DNA of 64,000 nucleotides from Pararhizobium sp. A13 (lineage in GTDB: Bacteria; Pseudomonadota; Alphaproteobacteria; Rhizobiales; Rhizobiaceae), in NCBI RefSeq assembly GCF_040126305.1, contig NZ_CP149510.1, forward strand, positions 2,739,001 through 2,803,000, given 5' to 3'. The position numbers and the translations under genes are program-made. The notes below the pieces were generated by a model, which saw nothing but the letters and a program-made list of their open reading frames with translations, was not told where the DNA came from and searched no databases. This document shows positions 8,985 to 18,088 of the stretch, piece after piece (positions within the stretch are counted from its first letter, which is position 1; each line of letters begins with the position of its first letter).

Positions 8985-10172
8985 ATGATGCGGCAATGTT
9001 TGCTCTGGCTTTTCGTCCTGTGTTCGGCACTGGGAGCGCAAGCCGCCGAAGCACCGTTGCTCGCTTATGGCGCACGGATCGCGGGTGATGACGCCCGTAC
9101 CCGGGTGGTCATCGATTTCGACAAGAAGCCGGTCTTCTTCGTTCACTATGTCGCCAACCCGACGCGCGTCATTGTCGATTTGCCCGAAACGTCGTTCGGA
9201 TTGAAACCGGAGGACCTTGCAGCGCGTGGCCTGTTCACCGAAATCCGTTACGGTGCCATGGGAGCCGGCAGCGCGCGTGTCGTGCTGACGGCAAACAAGC
9301 CGGTGGAGATCACCGTCGCGGATGTGAAGGCCGACGAGGAGGGCAGGGGCTTCCGTCTGGTGCTCGATGCGGAGCGTGTGACAGACGAGCGCTTTTCCGT
9401 GCTTATTGACGAGCAGAAATGGACAGGTACCGTCACGGCCACCAAAACGGACCGTGTCGTCCAGCCGCCGACTGCAGGAGAATTTGTGATCGCCGTCGAC
9501 GCCGGGCATGGCGGCATCGACACCGGCGCGATCGGGACCGATACCAAGATGGAGGAGAAGAGCGTGACGCTGGCCTTCGCGGGCGAACTCGTGGAGACGC
9601 TCAACAAGGAAACGGGTGTCAAGGCGTTCCTGACGCGGGAAAAGGACGAGTTCCTGTCCTTGCCGGAACGGGTGCAGATCGCTCGCCAGCACGGCGCCAA
9701 CCTGTTCATTTCCGTGCATGCCGATACGCTCAAGCAGCACGACATCCGCGGCGCGACCGTTTACACCATCTCCGACAAGGCATCCGACCATCTGGCGGCC
9801 AATCTTGCCGAGCGCGAAAACTTGTCCGACGAGATTGCCGGAATGACGTTGCAGAGTGAACCCGCCGAGGTCGCCGACATTCTTATCGATCTGACGCGCC
9901 GCGAGACGCAGGCGTTCTCCGTCAATCTTGCGCGCTCCGTGGTCTCGTCGTTCGAGGGGCAGATCAACCTCATCAACAATCCTCATCGCTATGCCGGCTT
10001 CAGAGTCTTGCAAGCACCCGATGTTCCGTCGATCCTGCTGGAGCTCGGATTTTTGTCCAACAAGCAGGACGAGAAACTGCTGGTCGATCCGGTCTGGCGC
10101 AAGAAAGTCGCGGGCCTTTTGGCCGGTGCGGTGCGCACCTATCGGGGCGGGACGGTGGCAAATGGTGGTTAA
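8985..10172 (+). CDS. amiC: N-acetylmuramoyl-L-alanine amidase, periplasmic
   Basis: About 395 residues. After a signal peptide (ending AQAAEA) comes an AMIN domain (about 25-130), which targets the septum or peptidoglycan, then an Amidase_3 catalytic domain with zinc ligands in VDAGHGGID, the EEKSVTLAFA glutamate and ISVHAD, and the C-terminal LLELGFLSNKQDE. It cuts the amide between MurNAc and the stem peptide, needed for daughter-cell separation. Start is uncertain: ATG at 8985 gives the best signal peptide, while TTG at 8970 has the better-spaced AAGGA. The penicillin-binding protein gene follows, a common pairing. Confidence 0.93.
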   Translation: MMRQCLLWLFVLCSALGAQAAEAPLLAYGARIAGDDARTRVVIDFDKKPVFFVHYVANPTRVIVDLPETSFGLKPEDLAARGLFTEIRYGAMGAGSARVVLTANKPVEITVADVKADEEGRGFRLVLDAERVTDERFSVLIDEQKWTGTVTATKTDRVVQPPTAGEFVIAVDAGHGGIDTGAIGTDTKMEEKSVTLAFAGELVETLNKETGVKAFLTREKDEFLSLPERVQIARQHGANLFISVHADTLKQHDIRGATVYTISDKASDHLAANLAERENLSDEIAGMTLQSEPAEVADILIDLTRRETQAFSVNLARSVVSSFEGQINLINNPHRYAGFRVLQAPDVPSILLELGFLSNKQDEKLLVDPVWRKKVAGLLAGAVRTYRGGTVANGG

Positions 10173-10538
10173 GGCATGGTCGTGGAGACTGCGGCCTGAT
10201 CTGTTCCCCGTTTTCTAAAGCAATAACGTTTGATGTGATTTGTGTCGCTGGAGTAACAGCGATATCGTTTTCAAGGGGATGCGGCGTGTTAATGCGTCGA
10301 AAGCCCTATTTTGCTCACAATCCGGTCGCTATCCGGAAACCTGAATTTTGCGATTGGCAGTCTGGAAGAAGGTGGCCGATCGTAAACGTGAAGGCGAGGG
10401 CTGCGGGACAACCGGCACCGGCGTTCTTTGCGGTTTAATTCGTTCGGCGTGATTGCATTCGGACAAGGTGCGGGGTAGGCCCACCGTGCTCGCGTGCTCC
10501 GCACAGAGAAACGACAACAGGGTACCGGTATCTGGCTG
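10173..10538 (+). other. Intergenic region between the amidase and PBP1A genes
   Basis: 366 bases. Near its start is a 6-bp hairpin TCGCTG / CAGCGA (10245-10262) followed by TATCGTTTT, a weak terminator candidate. An open frame at 10235-10438 shows no domain, no signal and no convincing ribosome binding site, so I do not call it. The PBP1A promoter presumably lies here, but I see no clear one. Confidence 0.5.
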
Positions 10539-12992
10539 ATGATCAGACTGATTGGATATTTCTTCGGCATTGGCGCATTTCTGGTGCTCGGCGTGGCCGC
10601 AGCGGCCGCCGTCTATCTTGGCCATGTTACCAAGGACCTTCCGGACTATGAGGTTCTCAACAGCTATGCGCCCCCGGTAACGACCCGCGTTCACGCCGGC
10701 AATGGCGCCCTGATGGCCGAATATGCCCGCGAGCGCCGCCTTTATTTGCCGATCCAGGCGATTCCGGACCGCGTCAAGGCCGCCTTCATCTCGGCCGAAG
10801 ACAAGAATTTCTATCAGCATCCGGGTGTCGATATCACCGGTCTTGCCCGCGCCATCACGGTCAACCTGCAGAACTTCGGTTCCGGCCGTCGGCCCGTGGG
10901 CGCCTCGACGATCACCCAGCAGGTTGCCAAGAACTTCCTGCTTTCGGCCGACCAGACGATCGACCGCAAGGTCAAGGAAGCGATCCTGTCTTTCCGCATC
11001 GAGCAGGCCTACAGCAAGGACCGCATTCTCGAACTCTACCTCAACGAGATTTTCTTCGGCCTGAATTCCTACGGCATCGCCGGCGCAGCACTCACTTATT
11101 TCGACAAATCGGTGACGGAACTGACGATCGCCGAGACGGCCTATCTGGCGGCACTGCCAAAGGGCCCTTCCAACTATCACCCGTTCCGCCGTGAAAAGGC
11201 GGCGCTCGAGCGTCGCGACTGGGTCATCGACCGCATGGTCGAGAACGGCTACGTCACCAAGGCCGATGGCGAGGAAGCCAAGAAACAGCCGCTGGGCGTC
11301 AGCGTCCGGCGCGGCGGCTCGCACCTGTTCGCCTCCGAGTATTTTGCCGAGGAAGTCCGCCGCCAGATCATCCAGCGCTACGGCGATAATGCACTCTATG
11401 AAGGCGGCCTGTCCGTTCGCACCTCGCTTGATCCCCGGCTGCAGGTCGAAGCCCGCAAGGCGCTGCAGAACGCACTGGTCTCCTATGACGAGCGGCGCGG
11501 GTTCCACGGCGCGCTGAAGACGATCGAAATCGGCGGCGACTGGGGTGGGCCGCTGGGCAAGCTTGAAGCGCTTTCCGATGTGCCGGAATGGAAGCTTGCC
11601 GTCGTGCTCGCCGTCGATGACAACGGCGCCGAAATCGGTATCCAGCCGGAAAAGGATGGCGGCGGCAAGGTTGGCGCCGACCGCCTGACTGGGCACATTA
11701 CCGCAAAGAACATGCAGTGGGCCTATCGCTCGTCGACCGGGGATCGCAAGTCGGCAAAATCACCGGAAGGCGTGGTCGGTCCCGGCGATGTCGTCTATGT
11801 CGAGGCGACGGACGTGGACGGCGAATATCGCCTGCGCCAGCCCCCGAAGGTGCAGGGTGGCCTCGTTGCCATGGATCCGCAGACCGGCCGCGTCCTGGCC
11901 ATGGCAGGTGGCTTTTCCTATGGGCAATCGGAATTCAACCGCGCGACCCAGGCGATGCGCCAGCCCGGATCGTCCTTCAAACCTTTCGTTTACGCGGCCG
12001 CGCTCGACAACGGCTATACGCCGGCTTCCGTCATCCTCGACGCGCCGTTCGAACTGGTCACTGGCGGTCAGGTCTGGCGCCCGGAAAACTACGGCGGCGG
12101 CTCGGCCGGCCCCTCGACGCTGCGTCTCGGCATCGAAAAGTCACGCAACCTGATGACCGTGCGGCTTGCCAACGACATGGGCATGAACCTCGTTGCCGAA
12201 TATGCCGAGCGGTTCGGGATCTACGACAAGATGATGCCGGTGCTGGCGATGTCGCTTGGTTCGGGCGAGACGACGGTGCTGCGGATGGTTTCGGCCTATG
12301 CCGTGCTTGCCAATGGCGGCAAGCAGATCAAGCCGTCGATGATCGACCGGATCCAGGACCGCTACGGCAAGACGATCTTCCGCCACGAGGAGCGCACCTG
12401 CGACAATTGCAACGCTGCCGATTGGGAGGACCAGGAAGAGCCGGTTCTCACCGACAATCGCGAGCAGGTCCTTGATCCGATGACCGCCTACCAGATCACC
12501 TCGATGATGGAAGGCGTGATCGCGCGCGGCACCGCTGCCGGCAAGATCAAGCTCGATCGTCCGGTGGCCGGCAAGACCGGCACGACCAATGACGAGAAGG
12601 ATGCCTGGTTCGTCGGTTACACGCCGGACATGGTCGCCGGCCTCTATCTCGGTTTCGACAATCCGGCGCCGCTCGGACGCGGTGCGACGGGCGGCGGTCT
12701 TGCAGCCCCCGTTTTCAACGATTTCATGCAGGCGGCGATGCAGGGCACCCGCCCGGTCAAGTTCGTGCCGCCGGAGGGAATGAGCCTTATTCCAGTCAAC
12801 CGCAAGACCGGCATGGCGGCGGCCGAGGGCGACCCGGACACGATCATCGAAGCCTTCAAGCCCGGGACAGGCCCGGCCGAGACCTTCTCGGTCATCGGTG
12901 GCGCCGACGAGTATATTCCGCCGGAGGAAATCCTGAAGGCTTCGCCGCAGGCAAACGACGCCATCAACCGCGGCTCAAGCGGGCTGTTTTAA
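10539..12992 (+). CDS. mrcA: Penicillin-binding protein 1A (bifunctional transglycosylase/transpeptidase)
   Basis: 817 residues. Order: one N-terminal membrane anchor (about 4-28), GT51 transglycosylase with EDKNFYQHPG (catalytic E87), GASTITQQVAKNFLLS and the RKVKEA...EIFFG block, an OB-like insert (about 320-400), and a transpeptidase domain with S478-S-F-K481, KSRN and GKTGTTND. It polymerises and cross-links peptidoglycan in the periplasm. I chose ATG 10539 (MIRLIGYFFGIG), placing the anchor at the very N-terminus; GTG at 10494 would add 15 residues of no obvious use. Confidence 0.96.
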   Translation: MIRLIGYFFGIGAFLVLGVAAAAAVYLGHVTKDLPDYEVLNSYAPPVTTRVHAGNGALMAEYARERRLYLPIQAIPDRVKAAFISAEDKNFYQHPGVDITGLARAITVNLQNFGSGRRPVGASTITQQVAKNFLLSADQTIDRKVKEAILSFRIEQAYSKDRILELYLNEIFFGLNSYGIAGAALTYFDKSVTELTIAETAYLAALPKGPSNYHPFRREKAALERRDWVIDRMVENGYVTKADGEEAKKQPLGVSVRRGGSHLFASEYFAEEVRRQIIQRYGDNALYEGGLSVRTSLDPRLQVEARKALQNALVSYDERRGFHGALKTIEIGGDWGGPLGKLEALSDVPEWKLAVVLAVDDNGAEIGIQPEKDGGGKVGADRLTGHITAKNMQWAYRSSTGDRKSAKSPEGVVGPGDVVYVEATDVDGEYRLRQPPKVQGGLVAMDPQTGRVLAMAGGFSYGQSEFNRATQAMRQPGSSFKPFVYAAALDNGYTPASVILDAPFELVTGGQVWRPENYGGGSAGPSTLRLGIEKSRNLMTVRLANDMGMNLVAEYAERFGIYDKMMPVLAMSLGSGETTVLRMVSAYAVLANGGKQIKPSMIDRIQDRYGKTIFRHEERTCDNCNAADWEDQEEPVLTDNREQVLDPMTAYQITSMMEGVIARGTAAGKIKLDRPVAGKTGTTNDEKDAWFVGYTPDMVAGLYLGFDNPAPLGRGATGGGLAAPVFNDFMQAAMQGTRPVKFVPPEGMSLIPVNRKTGMAAAEGDPDTIIEAFKPGTGPAETFSVIGGADEYIPPEEILKASPQANDAINRGSSGLF

Positions 12993-13015
12993 CGCCCCTA
13001 ATCTGCCTTTACCGG

Positions 13016-13045
13016 CGCCCGCCGTCTTTACAGGAGCGGCGGGCG
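13016..13045 (+). terminator. Hairpin after mrcA, possible terminator
   Basis: 9-bp perfect stem CGCCCGCCG / CGGCGGGCG with a 12-nt loop, 24 nt after the mrcA stop. Only TCGTTATT follows, so termination may be partial and prfB may be read in part from upstream. Confidence 0.5.
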
Positions 13046-13091
13046 TCGTTATTCACGGCGCACATTTCATTCCAGTGCAAGAAGCAGGACA

Positions 13092-14223
13092 ATGCGGACC
13101 GAAATCGAGAATATTGTCGACGAAATCAAGCAGGCCATAAGCCTGCTGAGGAGGCATCTTTGACTGGGACCAGGCGGTAAGACGACTGGACTGGTTGAAC
13201 AACAAGGCCGAGGATCCAAACCTCTGGAACGATGCGAGCGAAGCGCAGAAACTGATGCGCGAGCGCCAGCAGCTCGATGATGGCATCAACAGCGTTCGCT
13301 CTTTCGAACGGCAGATGCAGGACGCCATCGATCTCATCGAACTCGGCGAGGAAGAGGGCGATGCCGATATCGTCAAGGAGGCGGAAGAAGCGCTGAAGGC
13401 GCTTCGGGCCGAAGCGGCGCGGCGCCAGGTCGAAGCCATGCTCTCGGGCGAGGCCGACAGCAACGACACCTATCTTGAAGTGCACTCCGGTGCCGGCGGC
13501 ACCGAAAGCCAGGACTGGGCAAACATGCTTCTGCGCATGTATACCCGCTGGGCCGAACGGCAGGGCTTCAAGGTCGAGCTGATGGAAATCCATGATGGCG
13601 AAGAAGCCGGCATCAAATCGGCGACCTTGCTCGTCAAGGGCCACAATGCCTATGGCTGGCTGAAGACCGAATCGGGCGTGCATCGCCTGGTGCGCATCTC
13701 GCCCTATGACAGCAATGCCCGCCGTCATACCTCGTTCTCGTCCATCTGGGTCTACCCGGTGGTCGACGATTCGATCCAGATCGACATCAATGAGAGCGAT
13801 TGCCGCATCGACACCTATCGCTCGTCCGGCGCCGGCGGCCAGCACGTCAACACGACCGATTCGGCCGTGCGCATCACGCACATGCCCTCCGGCATTGTCG
13901 TGCAATGCCAGCAGGAACGCTCGCAGCACAAGAACAAGGCCAAGGCCTGGGACATGCTGCGCGCCCGCCTCTACGAATCGGAACTGAAGAAGCGCGAAGA
14001 CGCGGCCAACGCCGAAGCCGCATCGAAGACCGATATCGGCTGGGGCCACCAGATCCGCTCCTACGTGCTGCAGCCCTACCAGCTGGTCAAAGACCTGCGC
14101 ACGGGGGTAGCGAGCACCGCGCCGGACGACGTGCTCGACGGTGATCTCAACGAGTTCATGGAAGCGGCCCTGGCCCATAGGGTCAATGGCGGCGCCGATG
14201 CCGTGGTCGACGATCTCGCTTGA
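13092..14223 (+). CDS. prfB: Peptide chain release factor 2 (programmed +1 frameshift)
   Basis: 376 residues after recoding. ATG at 13092 opens a 23-codon frame ([20 protein letters not shown]...) that stops at an in-frame TGA (13161-13163); the rest, from GAC at 13162, is in the +1 frame. The site carries the classical elements (see the recoding entry). RF2 reads UGA and UAA and releases the peptide through G248-G249-Q250. The codon-recognition tripeptide is S203-P204-Y205, where E. coli RF2 has SPF. An annotation from a start near 13195 would miss the N-terminus. A terminator follows at 14246. Confidence 0.96.
13149..13164 (+). promoter_or_regulatory. prfB +1 recoding site
   Basis: AGGAGG (13149-13154), three bases, then CTT TGA C: an internal Shine-Dalgarno spaced exactly as in E. 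coli prfB, a slippery CTT codon and a TGA stop followed by C. Low RF2 lets the ribosome slip +1 and complete the protein, an autoregulatory loop. The arrangement is read directly; the mechanism is established for prfB in other bacteria. Confidence 0.95.
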
Positions 14224-14245
14224 GGCAAACACGTGGTGACAAACA

Positions 14246-14278
14246 AAAAAGCCGGGCGCCTCGATCGTCCGGCTTTTT
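14246..14278. terminator. Bidirectional terminator between prfB and the convergent gene
   Basis: AAAAAGCCGG / CCGGCTTTTT with a 13-nt loop containing GCGCCTCGATCGT. It lies between the prfB stop (14223) and the end of the minus-strand gene at 14296, with A- and T-runs on each side, so it can serve both. Confidence 0.88.
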
Positions 14279-14295
14279 GCTTCTGTGCATGCCGA

Positions 14296-14835
14296 TCAGT
14301 TAGTTTCGCGCTCGACCTTGATGTCACCGATGTCGTCGATCAGCACGGTCCAGGTTTCCGGTTCCGTTGCCGCAGGATCGGTCTTCAGATAGACGGTGGC
14401 AAACAATCCCGGCTGCCGGGCAACGCCATCCGATGTTTCCGGCCGGATGTCGGTCACATACACCTTCATAGCGGAAAACTCTTCGAGTTCCGCGGACGAA
14501 ACCACCTTCGGCCCCGCGGCGCCAAGTGCGATCTGCTGCAGGAAGACGTGGGTATTTCCCTCGGGCTGACGGACGGCGACAATCTTGTAATATCCGCGCT
14601 GCGCCGCCGTGGGCGACGAACTCGCTGCCGGTGCGTTTTCCGTCTTGGCGGCGTTCGGATCAAGCACGCTCAGCGGATCACCGCTCTCTTCCCAATATCC
14701 GGTGCTTGTCACGAAAATGATATTGTCGGGCATGAGAACGGTGTCGTCGGCATGGGCGAAAGACCCGACGGCGAGGAGCAAGACCAGACAGCAGGCGGAA
14801 AGCGGGGCTGTCCTAAAATTTCGAAGCTGGAGCAT
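14296..14835 (-). CDS. Secreted protein of unknown function
   Basis: 179 residues with a signal peptide (about 1-30, ending SFAHA). The mature part starts with DDTVLMPDNIIFVTSTGYWEE, contains an Ala/Ser/Pro-rich patch (about 63-80) and then alternating beta-type segments (YKIVAVRQ, HVFLQQIAL, KVYVTDIRP, TVYLKTD, TVLIDDIGDIKVE). No cysteines after the signal peptide and no catalytic motif that I recognise. Its upstream region holds a perfect LacI-family-type palindrome, so it may be under a sugar- or nucleoside-responsive repressor. Confidence 0.8.
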   Translation of the reverse strand: MLQLRNFRTAPLSACCLVLLLAVGSFAHADDTVLMPDNIIFVTSTGYWEESGDPLSVLDPNAAKTENAPAASSSPTAAQRGYYKIVAVRQPEGNTHVFLQQIALGAAGPKVVSSAELEEFSAMKVYVTDIRPETSDGVARQPGLFATVYLKTDPAATEPETWTVLIDDIGDIKVERETN

Positions 14836-14933
14836 CGTCTTCGCCTTTGGTGCGCTTACGTGACAGCAGGATGCTCGGGTGCCAGCATCCCTTGCGGGCC
14901 TGGAGGCACACTGAAGTGTTGCACACCTTCAAC

Positions 14934-14947
14934 TGGAATCGATTCCA
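14934..14947. promoter_or_regulatory. LacI/GalR-type operator palindrome
   Basis: TGGAATCGATTCCA is a perfect 14-base palindrome matching the general LacI-family operator form TGNAANCGNTTNCA at every fixed position. It lies about 100 nt before the start of the minus-strand secreted protein gene (14835) and after nadK. A 7-bp inverted repeat, GGATGCT / AGCATCC (14869-14890), sits between it and the gene. No LacI-type regulator is encoded in the window. Confidence 0.55.
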
Positions 14948-14982
14948 ATTCAAGAGATTGCTGGATGTGCGAGGCGACGGTG

Positions 14983-15756
14983 CTAGTTCGAGAATTGCTC
15001 GGCGAGAATGCGGTCCGACCAGGAGTAATCCGGATCCGAAAGAATATGGGCCGTGATGTTCTCCGATTCGGCGATGCGGACCTTGACGACAGATTTGACT
15101 TCGACGTGATCGGCCACTGCGTTGACCGGGCGTTTATCCGGCTCGAGAATGGCGATATCGACCGTGACCTTGTTGGGCAGGAGTGCACCGCGCCAGCGCC
15201 GCGGCCGGAAGGGGCTGACGGGGGTGAGTGCCAGCAGCGGCGCTTCGAGCGGCAGGATGGGGCCGTGGGCGGAGAGGTTGTAGGCGGTGGAGCCTGCCGG
15301 CGTGGACAGCAGTACGCCATCGCAGATCAGCTCCTCTAGCCTGACACGGCCATCGACGACGACGCGCAGTTTGGCGGCCTGATAGGACTGGCGAAAGAGA
15401 TAGACCTCGTTGATGGCAAGCGCCCGGAAGCGCTTGCCATCGGTATCGACGGTCTGCATTTCCAGCGGCCGGAAAGTGTTTTCGACGGCCTCGGCGAGGC
15501 GCTCGTGCAGATTTTCGGTACTGTAACGGTTCATCAGAAAGCCGATCGAGCCGCGATTCATGCCGTAGACGAGCTTGCCGGAATTCATCGTCTCGTGCAG
15601 CGTGTGCAGCATGAAACCATCGCCGCCAAGGGCCACGATCACATCCGCTTCGTCCGGATCATGCTGGCCGTAAAGAGCGATCAATTCCTCTTGAGCCTTT
15701 TGCGCCTCGACTGTAGCGGAGGCCGCGAAGGCGATGGTTTTGAACGTGCGAGCCAT
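14983..15756 (-). CDS. nadK: NAD kinase
   Basis: 257 residues, full length for the short bacterial form. Phosphorylates NAD to NADP. Signatures: G44-G-D-G47 with the following FMLHTLHE, MNRGSIGFLMN, and STPAGSTAYNLSAHGPI, all parts of the nucleotide-binding site. Start ATG at 15756. It lies upstream of the secreted protein gene on the same strand, but the 147-nt gap with an operator-like site suggests separate control. Confidence 0.97.
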   Translation of the reverse strand: MARTFKTIAFAASATVEAQKAQEELIALYGQHDPDEADVIVALGGDGFMLHTLHETMNSGKLVYGMNRGSIGFLMNRYSTENLHERLAEAVENTFRPLEMQTVDTDGKRFRALAINEVYLFRQSYQAAKLRVVVDGRVRLEELICDGVLLSTPAGSTAYNLSAHGPILPLEAPLLALTPVSPFRPRRWRGALLPNKVTVDIAILEPDKRPVNAVADHVEVKSVVKVRIAESENITAHILSDPDYSWSDRILAEQFSN

Positions 15757-15975
15757 GAAATGCCTGTATGTTTATGAAAAGGGCGGCCGCGGACTGTAAG
15801 CTCCGAAGAAATCCTGCGCGTCCGTTCTTCAACTGACGGCAGTGTCACCGCCGCCGATACCATCGGTATCATGCATAAAAGATCAAGGTGTGAAAGGAAA
15901 AGAATGTGCAGCGGAGTGGAGCGATGTCGAACCCGCGCAATGGGTTAGTAGGAGGCATCGCGCAAAAAAATGAAA

Positions 15976-16051
<76 letters not shown>

Positions 16052-16175
16052 AGCATGTGCGGCAGGGAGTTAGCATATTCTGATCGTGTGTAAAGGGAAA
16101 ATGCAGTCGCCCGTCTGCTTTTCCAGCTTCGACGGTCGCAGCGGCGCTTTGGTTCTGCAGAGCCTAAGGGTGTGA

Positions 16176-16904
16176 TCATAGACCGGATCTCGGCCGAATG
16201 TGTACTGGCGGCGGCAGCGAGCGATGGGCGTGACGTTTCTGGAGCCGCGGCGGAATGAAGAAGACGACAATCGCAATGAGCGCCGACAAAGCGCAGGCGA
16301 GCCAGAGCACGCTGGCGCCCAACGCCCGTTCGAGAAAGGCGCCGCAGATACCGCCGGTCGCCATGCCGAGCCAGGGGACAATTTGCATGATCCAGTCGCG
16401 CCGGGGCGCACCGACGATCCAGCTGCCGAGCCCTCGGCCGAATCGCGAAAGGCCGCCAGTCACATAGGTCAGTCCGATGGGCAATCCCTCGATGTGTTCG
16501 ACGGCGGCATTGACCAGTCCCATGGCAAGCACAATCGCGTAGAACTGAAGCGTTGCAAAATCCGGGCCTGTCACGATGGCAGCAACGCCCAGGATGACGG
16601 TAACCCCGGTCAGGACGCGGAAGGTGCGCCGTGTCGCATTATGGGCGATGATGATGCCGAGCGCGTTGCCGGCGACAAACATCAGGAGGGCGCCCAGCAG
16701 GATCACCGCATATCCCGTTTGCCCATCGGCGAGCGCGACGGCGGCGCGGGTCGTGTTGCCGCTCATGAAGGAAACGAAACTGCCAGCGATAAGCAGCCCT
16801 GCGGCGTCGGTCATGCCGGCGAGAAACGAGATTGCAGCGACAAGAACAGTACCGATAGCGGTTCTGCGCCTGCGGATGATGCGCCGCCTCCGTTCTATCG
16901 TCAT
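16176..16904 (-). CDS. DUF1275 (YoaK-type) integral membrane protein
   Basis: 242 residues. After an Arg-rich N-terminus (TIERRRRIIRRRR) there are about six hydrophobic segments, with the DUF1275 signature GMTDAAGLLIAGSFVSFMSG-NTT near residues 30-53 and LTYVTGGLSRFGRGL near 150. Function of the family is unknown; a transport role is often assumed. I use ATG 16904 (AGCAGGA upstream); the frame stays open much further but that part overlaps the LysR gene. It lies 94 nt downstream of the LysR gene, possibly cotranscribed. Confidence 0.85.
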   Translation of the reverse strand: MTIERRRRIIRRRRTAIGTVLVAAISFLAGMTDAAGLLIAGSFVSFMSGNTTRAAVALADGQTGYAVILLGALLMFVAGNALGIIIAHNATRRTFRVLTGVTVILGVAAIVTGPDFATLQFYAIVLAMGLVNAAVEHIEGLPIGLTYVTGGLSRFGRGLGSWIVGAPRRDWIMQIVPWLGMATGGICGAFLERALGASVLWLACALSALIAIVVFFIPPRLQKRHAHRSLPPPVHIRPRSGL

Positions 16905-16998
16905 GTTTCCTGCTCCCCGCCGCCGCCGATTCGCTGATGGAGTCAGATTGCTCGCTCCAGAACCGTTCGAACAAGGGGGCGCCGAGCCGCCGCTTATA

Positions 16999-17943
16999 TT
17001 ATTCCGCGGCGTCAAGCATCGCCGGGGCCGGATCGATTTCCTTGCAACGAGACATGGCGCCGGGCAGGTTTTCGGCGAGGAAATCGATGAGCGCCCGGAC
17101 GCCGGGCAGGATGCCGTGGCGCGAGGTGAAGACCAGGTGCACGATGGCGTCGTTGGAAGACCATTCGGGCAGCACCGGCAACAGTACGCCGGTGCGGAAG
17201 GCGCGTGCACACAGATGATCCGGCAGGAGCGCGATGCCCACGCCTTCGATCGCCGCGCGTTCGAGAATGCCGAAATCGCTGCAGCCGATGATCGGCTGGT
17301 GAACAATATCGCGCTTCGTGCCATCGGTGTGATTGAGCTGCCAGGTGTCGGAACTGTGCTGTTCGTTCATGGAAAGCGTCGGCATCGTGCCGAGCGTGTC
17401 GATCGTCACGTTGCCGATCCGATCCATCAGCGCCGGGCTCGCTGTCAGGAACTGGCGGGCTTGACCAAGCTTGCGCACGATCAGATGGTTGTCGGTATCG
17501 AGTTGGTCGCGGGCCCGAAGGGCGATATCGATGCGCTCCTCGACCAGGTCGATCCGGCGATTGGTCGTCGTGACGAGCAGCCGCACGCCGGGATAAAGCC
17601 GGTGGAAGGCGGGCAGAATATGGGCGACCATCGGCGTGAACCCGATCGGGCAGGCGAGGCGGACGATGCCGGTCGGCTCGCTCCTGGCCGCCGCGACCAC
17701 CGCTTCCGCGGCTTCGACGCCGGAGAGGATTATCTCGCAGCGCTCGTAGAAGGCCTGACCGATCTCCGTCACGCGCAGCTTGCGCGTCGAGCGTTCGAGA
17801 AGGCGAACGTCGAGCTGCTGCTCCAGCCGTGCCACATGCTTGCTGAGCTTGGATTTCGGAATGTTGAGAACACGAGCGGCGGCGGAAAAGCCCTTGTGCT
17901 TCACCACGGCAGCAAACAGCGCGAGGTCGTTCAGGTCCTGCAT
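16999..17943 (-). CDS. LysR-family transcriptional regulator
   Basis: 314 residues. N-terminal winged helix-turn-helix (about 1-60: DLALFAAVVKHKGFSAAARVLNIPKSKLSKHVARLE), then a periplasmic-binding-protein-like effector domain (about 90-300). It is divergent from the azoreductase gene across 145 bp, the usual layout for a LysR regulator and its target, so it probably controls azoR and itself in response to a quinone or other electrophile. The effector is not known from sequence. Confidence 0.93.
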   Translation of the reverse strand: MQDLNDLALFAAVVKHKGFSAAARVLNIPKSKLSKHVARLEQQLDVRLLERSTRKLRVTEIGQAFYERCEIILSGVEAAEAVVAAARSEPTGIVRLACPIGFTPMVAHILPAFHRLYPGVRLLVTTTNRRIDLVEERIDIALRARDQLDTDNHLIVRKLGQARQFLTASPALMDRIGNVTIDTLGTMPTLSMNEQHSSDTWQLNHTDGTKRDIVHQPIIGCSDFGILERAAIEGVGIALLPDHLCARAFRTGVLLPVLPEWSSNDAIVHLVFTSRHGILPGVRALIDFLAENLPGAMSRCKEIDPAPAMLDAAE

Positions 17944-17970
17944 GTCACACCTTCCATTTCGTCCAACGTC

Positions 17971-18002
17971 GAGACTGGATTGTCTCTATCAGGAAACAGT
18001 CT
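17971..18002. promoter_or_regulatory. Candidate LysR binding region between regulator and azoreductase
   Basis: Two overlapping inverted repeats lie 28-59 nt from the LysR start: GAGAC-N6-GTCTC (17971-17986) and AGACTG-N19-CAGTCT (17972-17977 with 17997-18002). The shared left arm could let the regulator shift between two contacts. Inferred from symmetry only. Confidence 0.45.
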
Positions 18003-18088
18003 GTCAACGAAGGGCGGACTTCTCGGCTCATTGTTTTGAATTCATATGTGACGCACCCAAACGCCACTCAAGACACGAAGGTGCCACC

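Noticed and set aside
10235..10438. 67-residue frame between the amidase and PBP1A
   Set aside because: No convincing start or domain; probably chance.
16905..17324. Long N-terminal extension of the DUF1275 frame
   Set aside because: This part overlaps the LysR gene in another frame and has no membrane or domain character; the family N-terminus begins near 16904.
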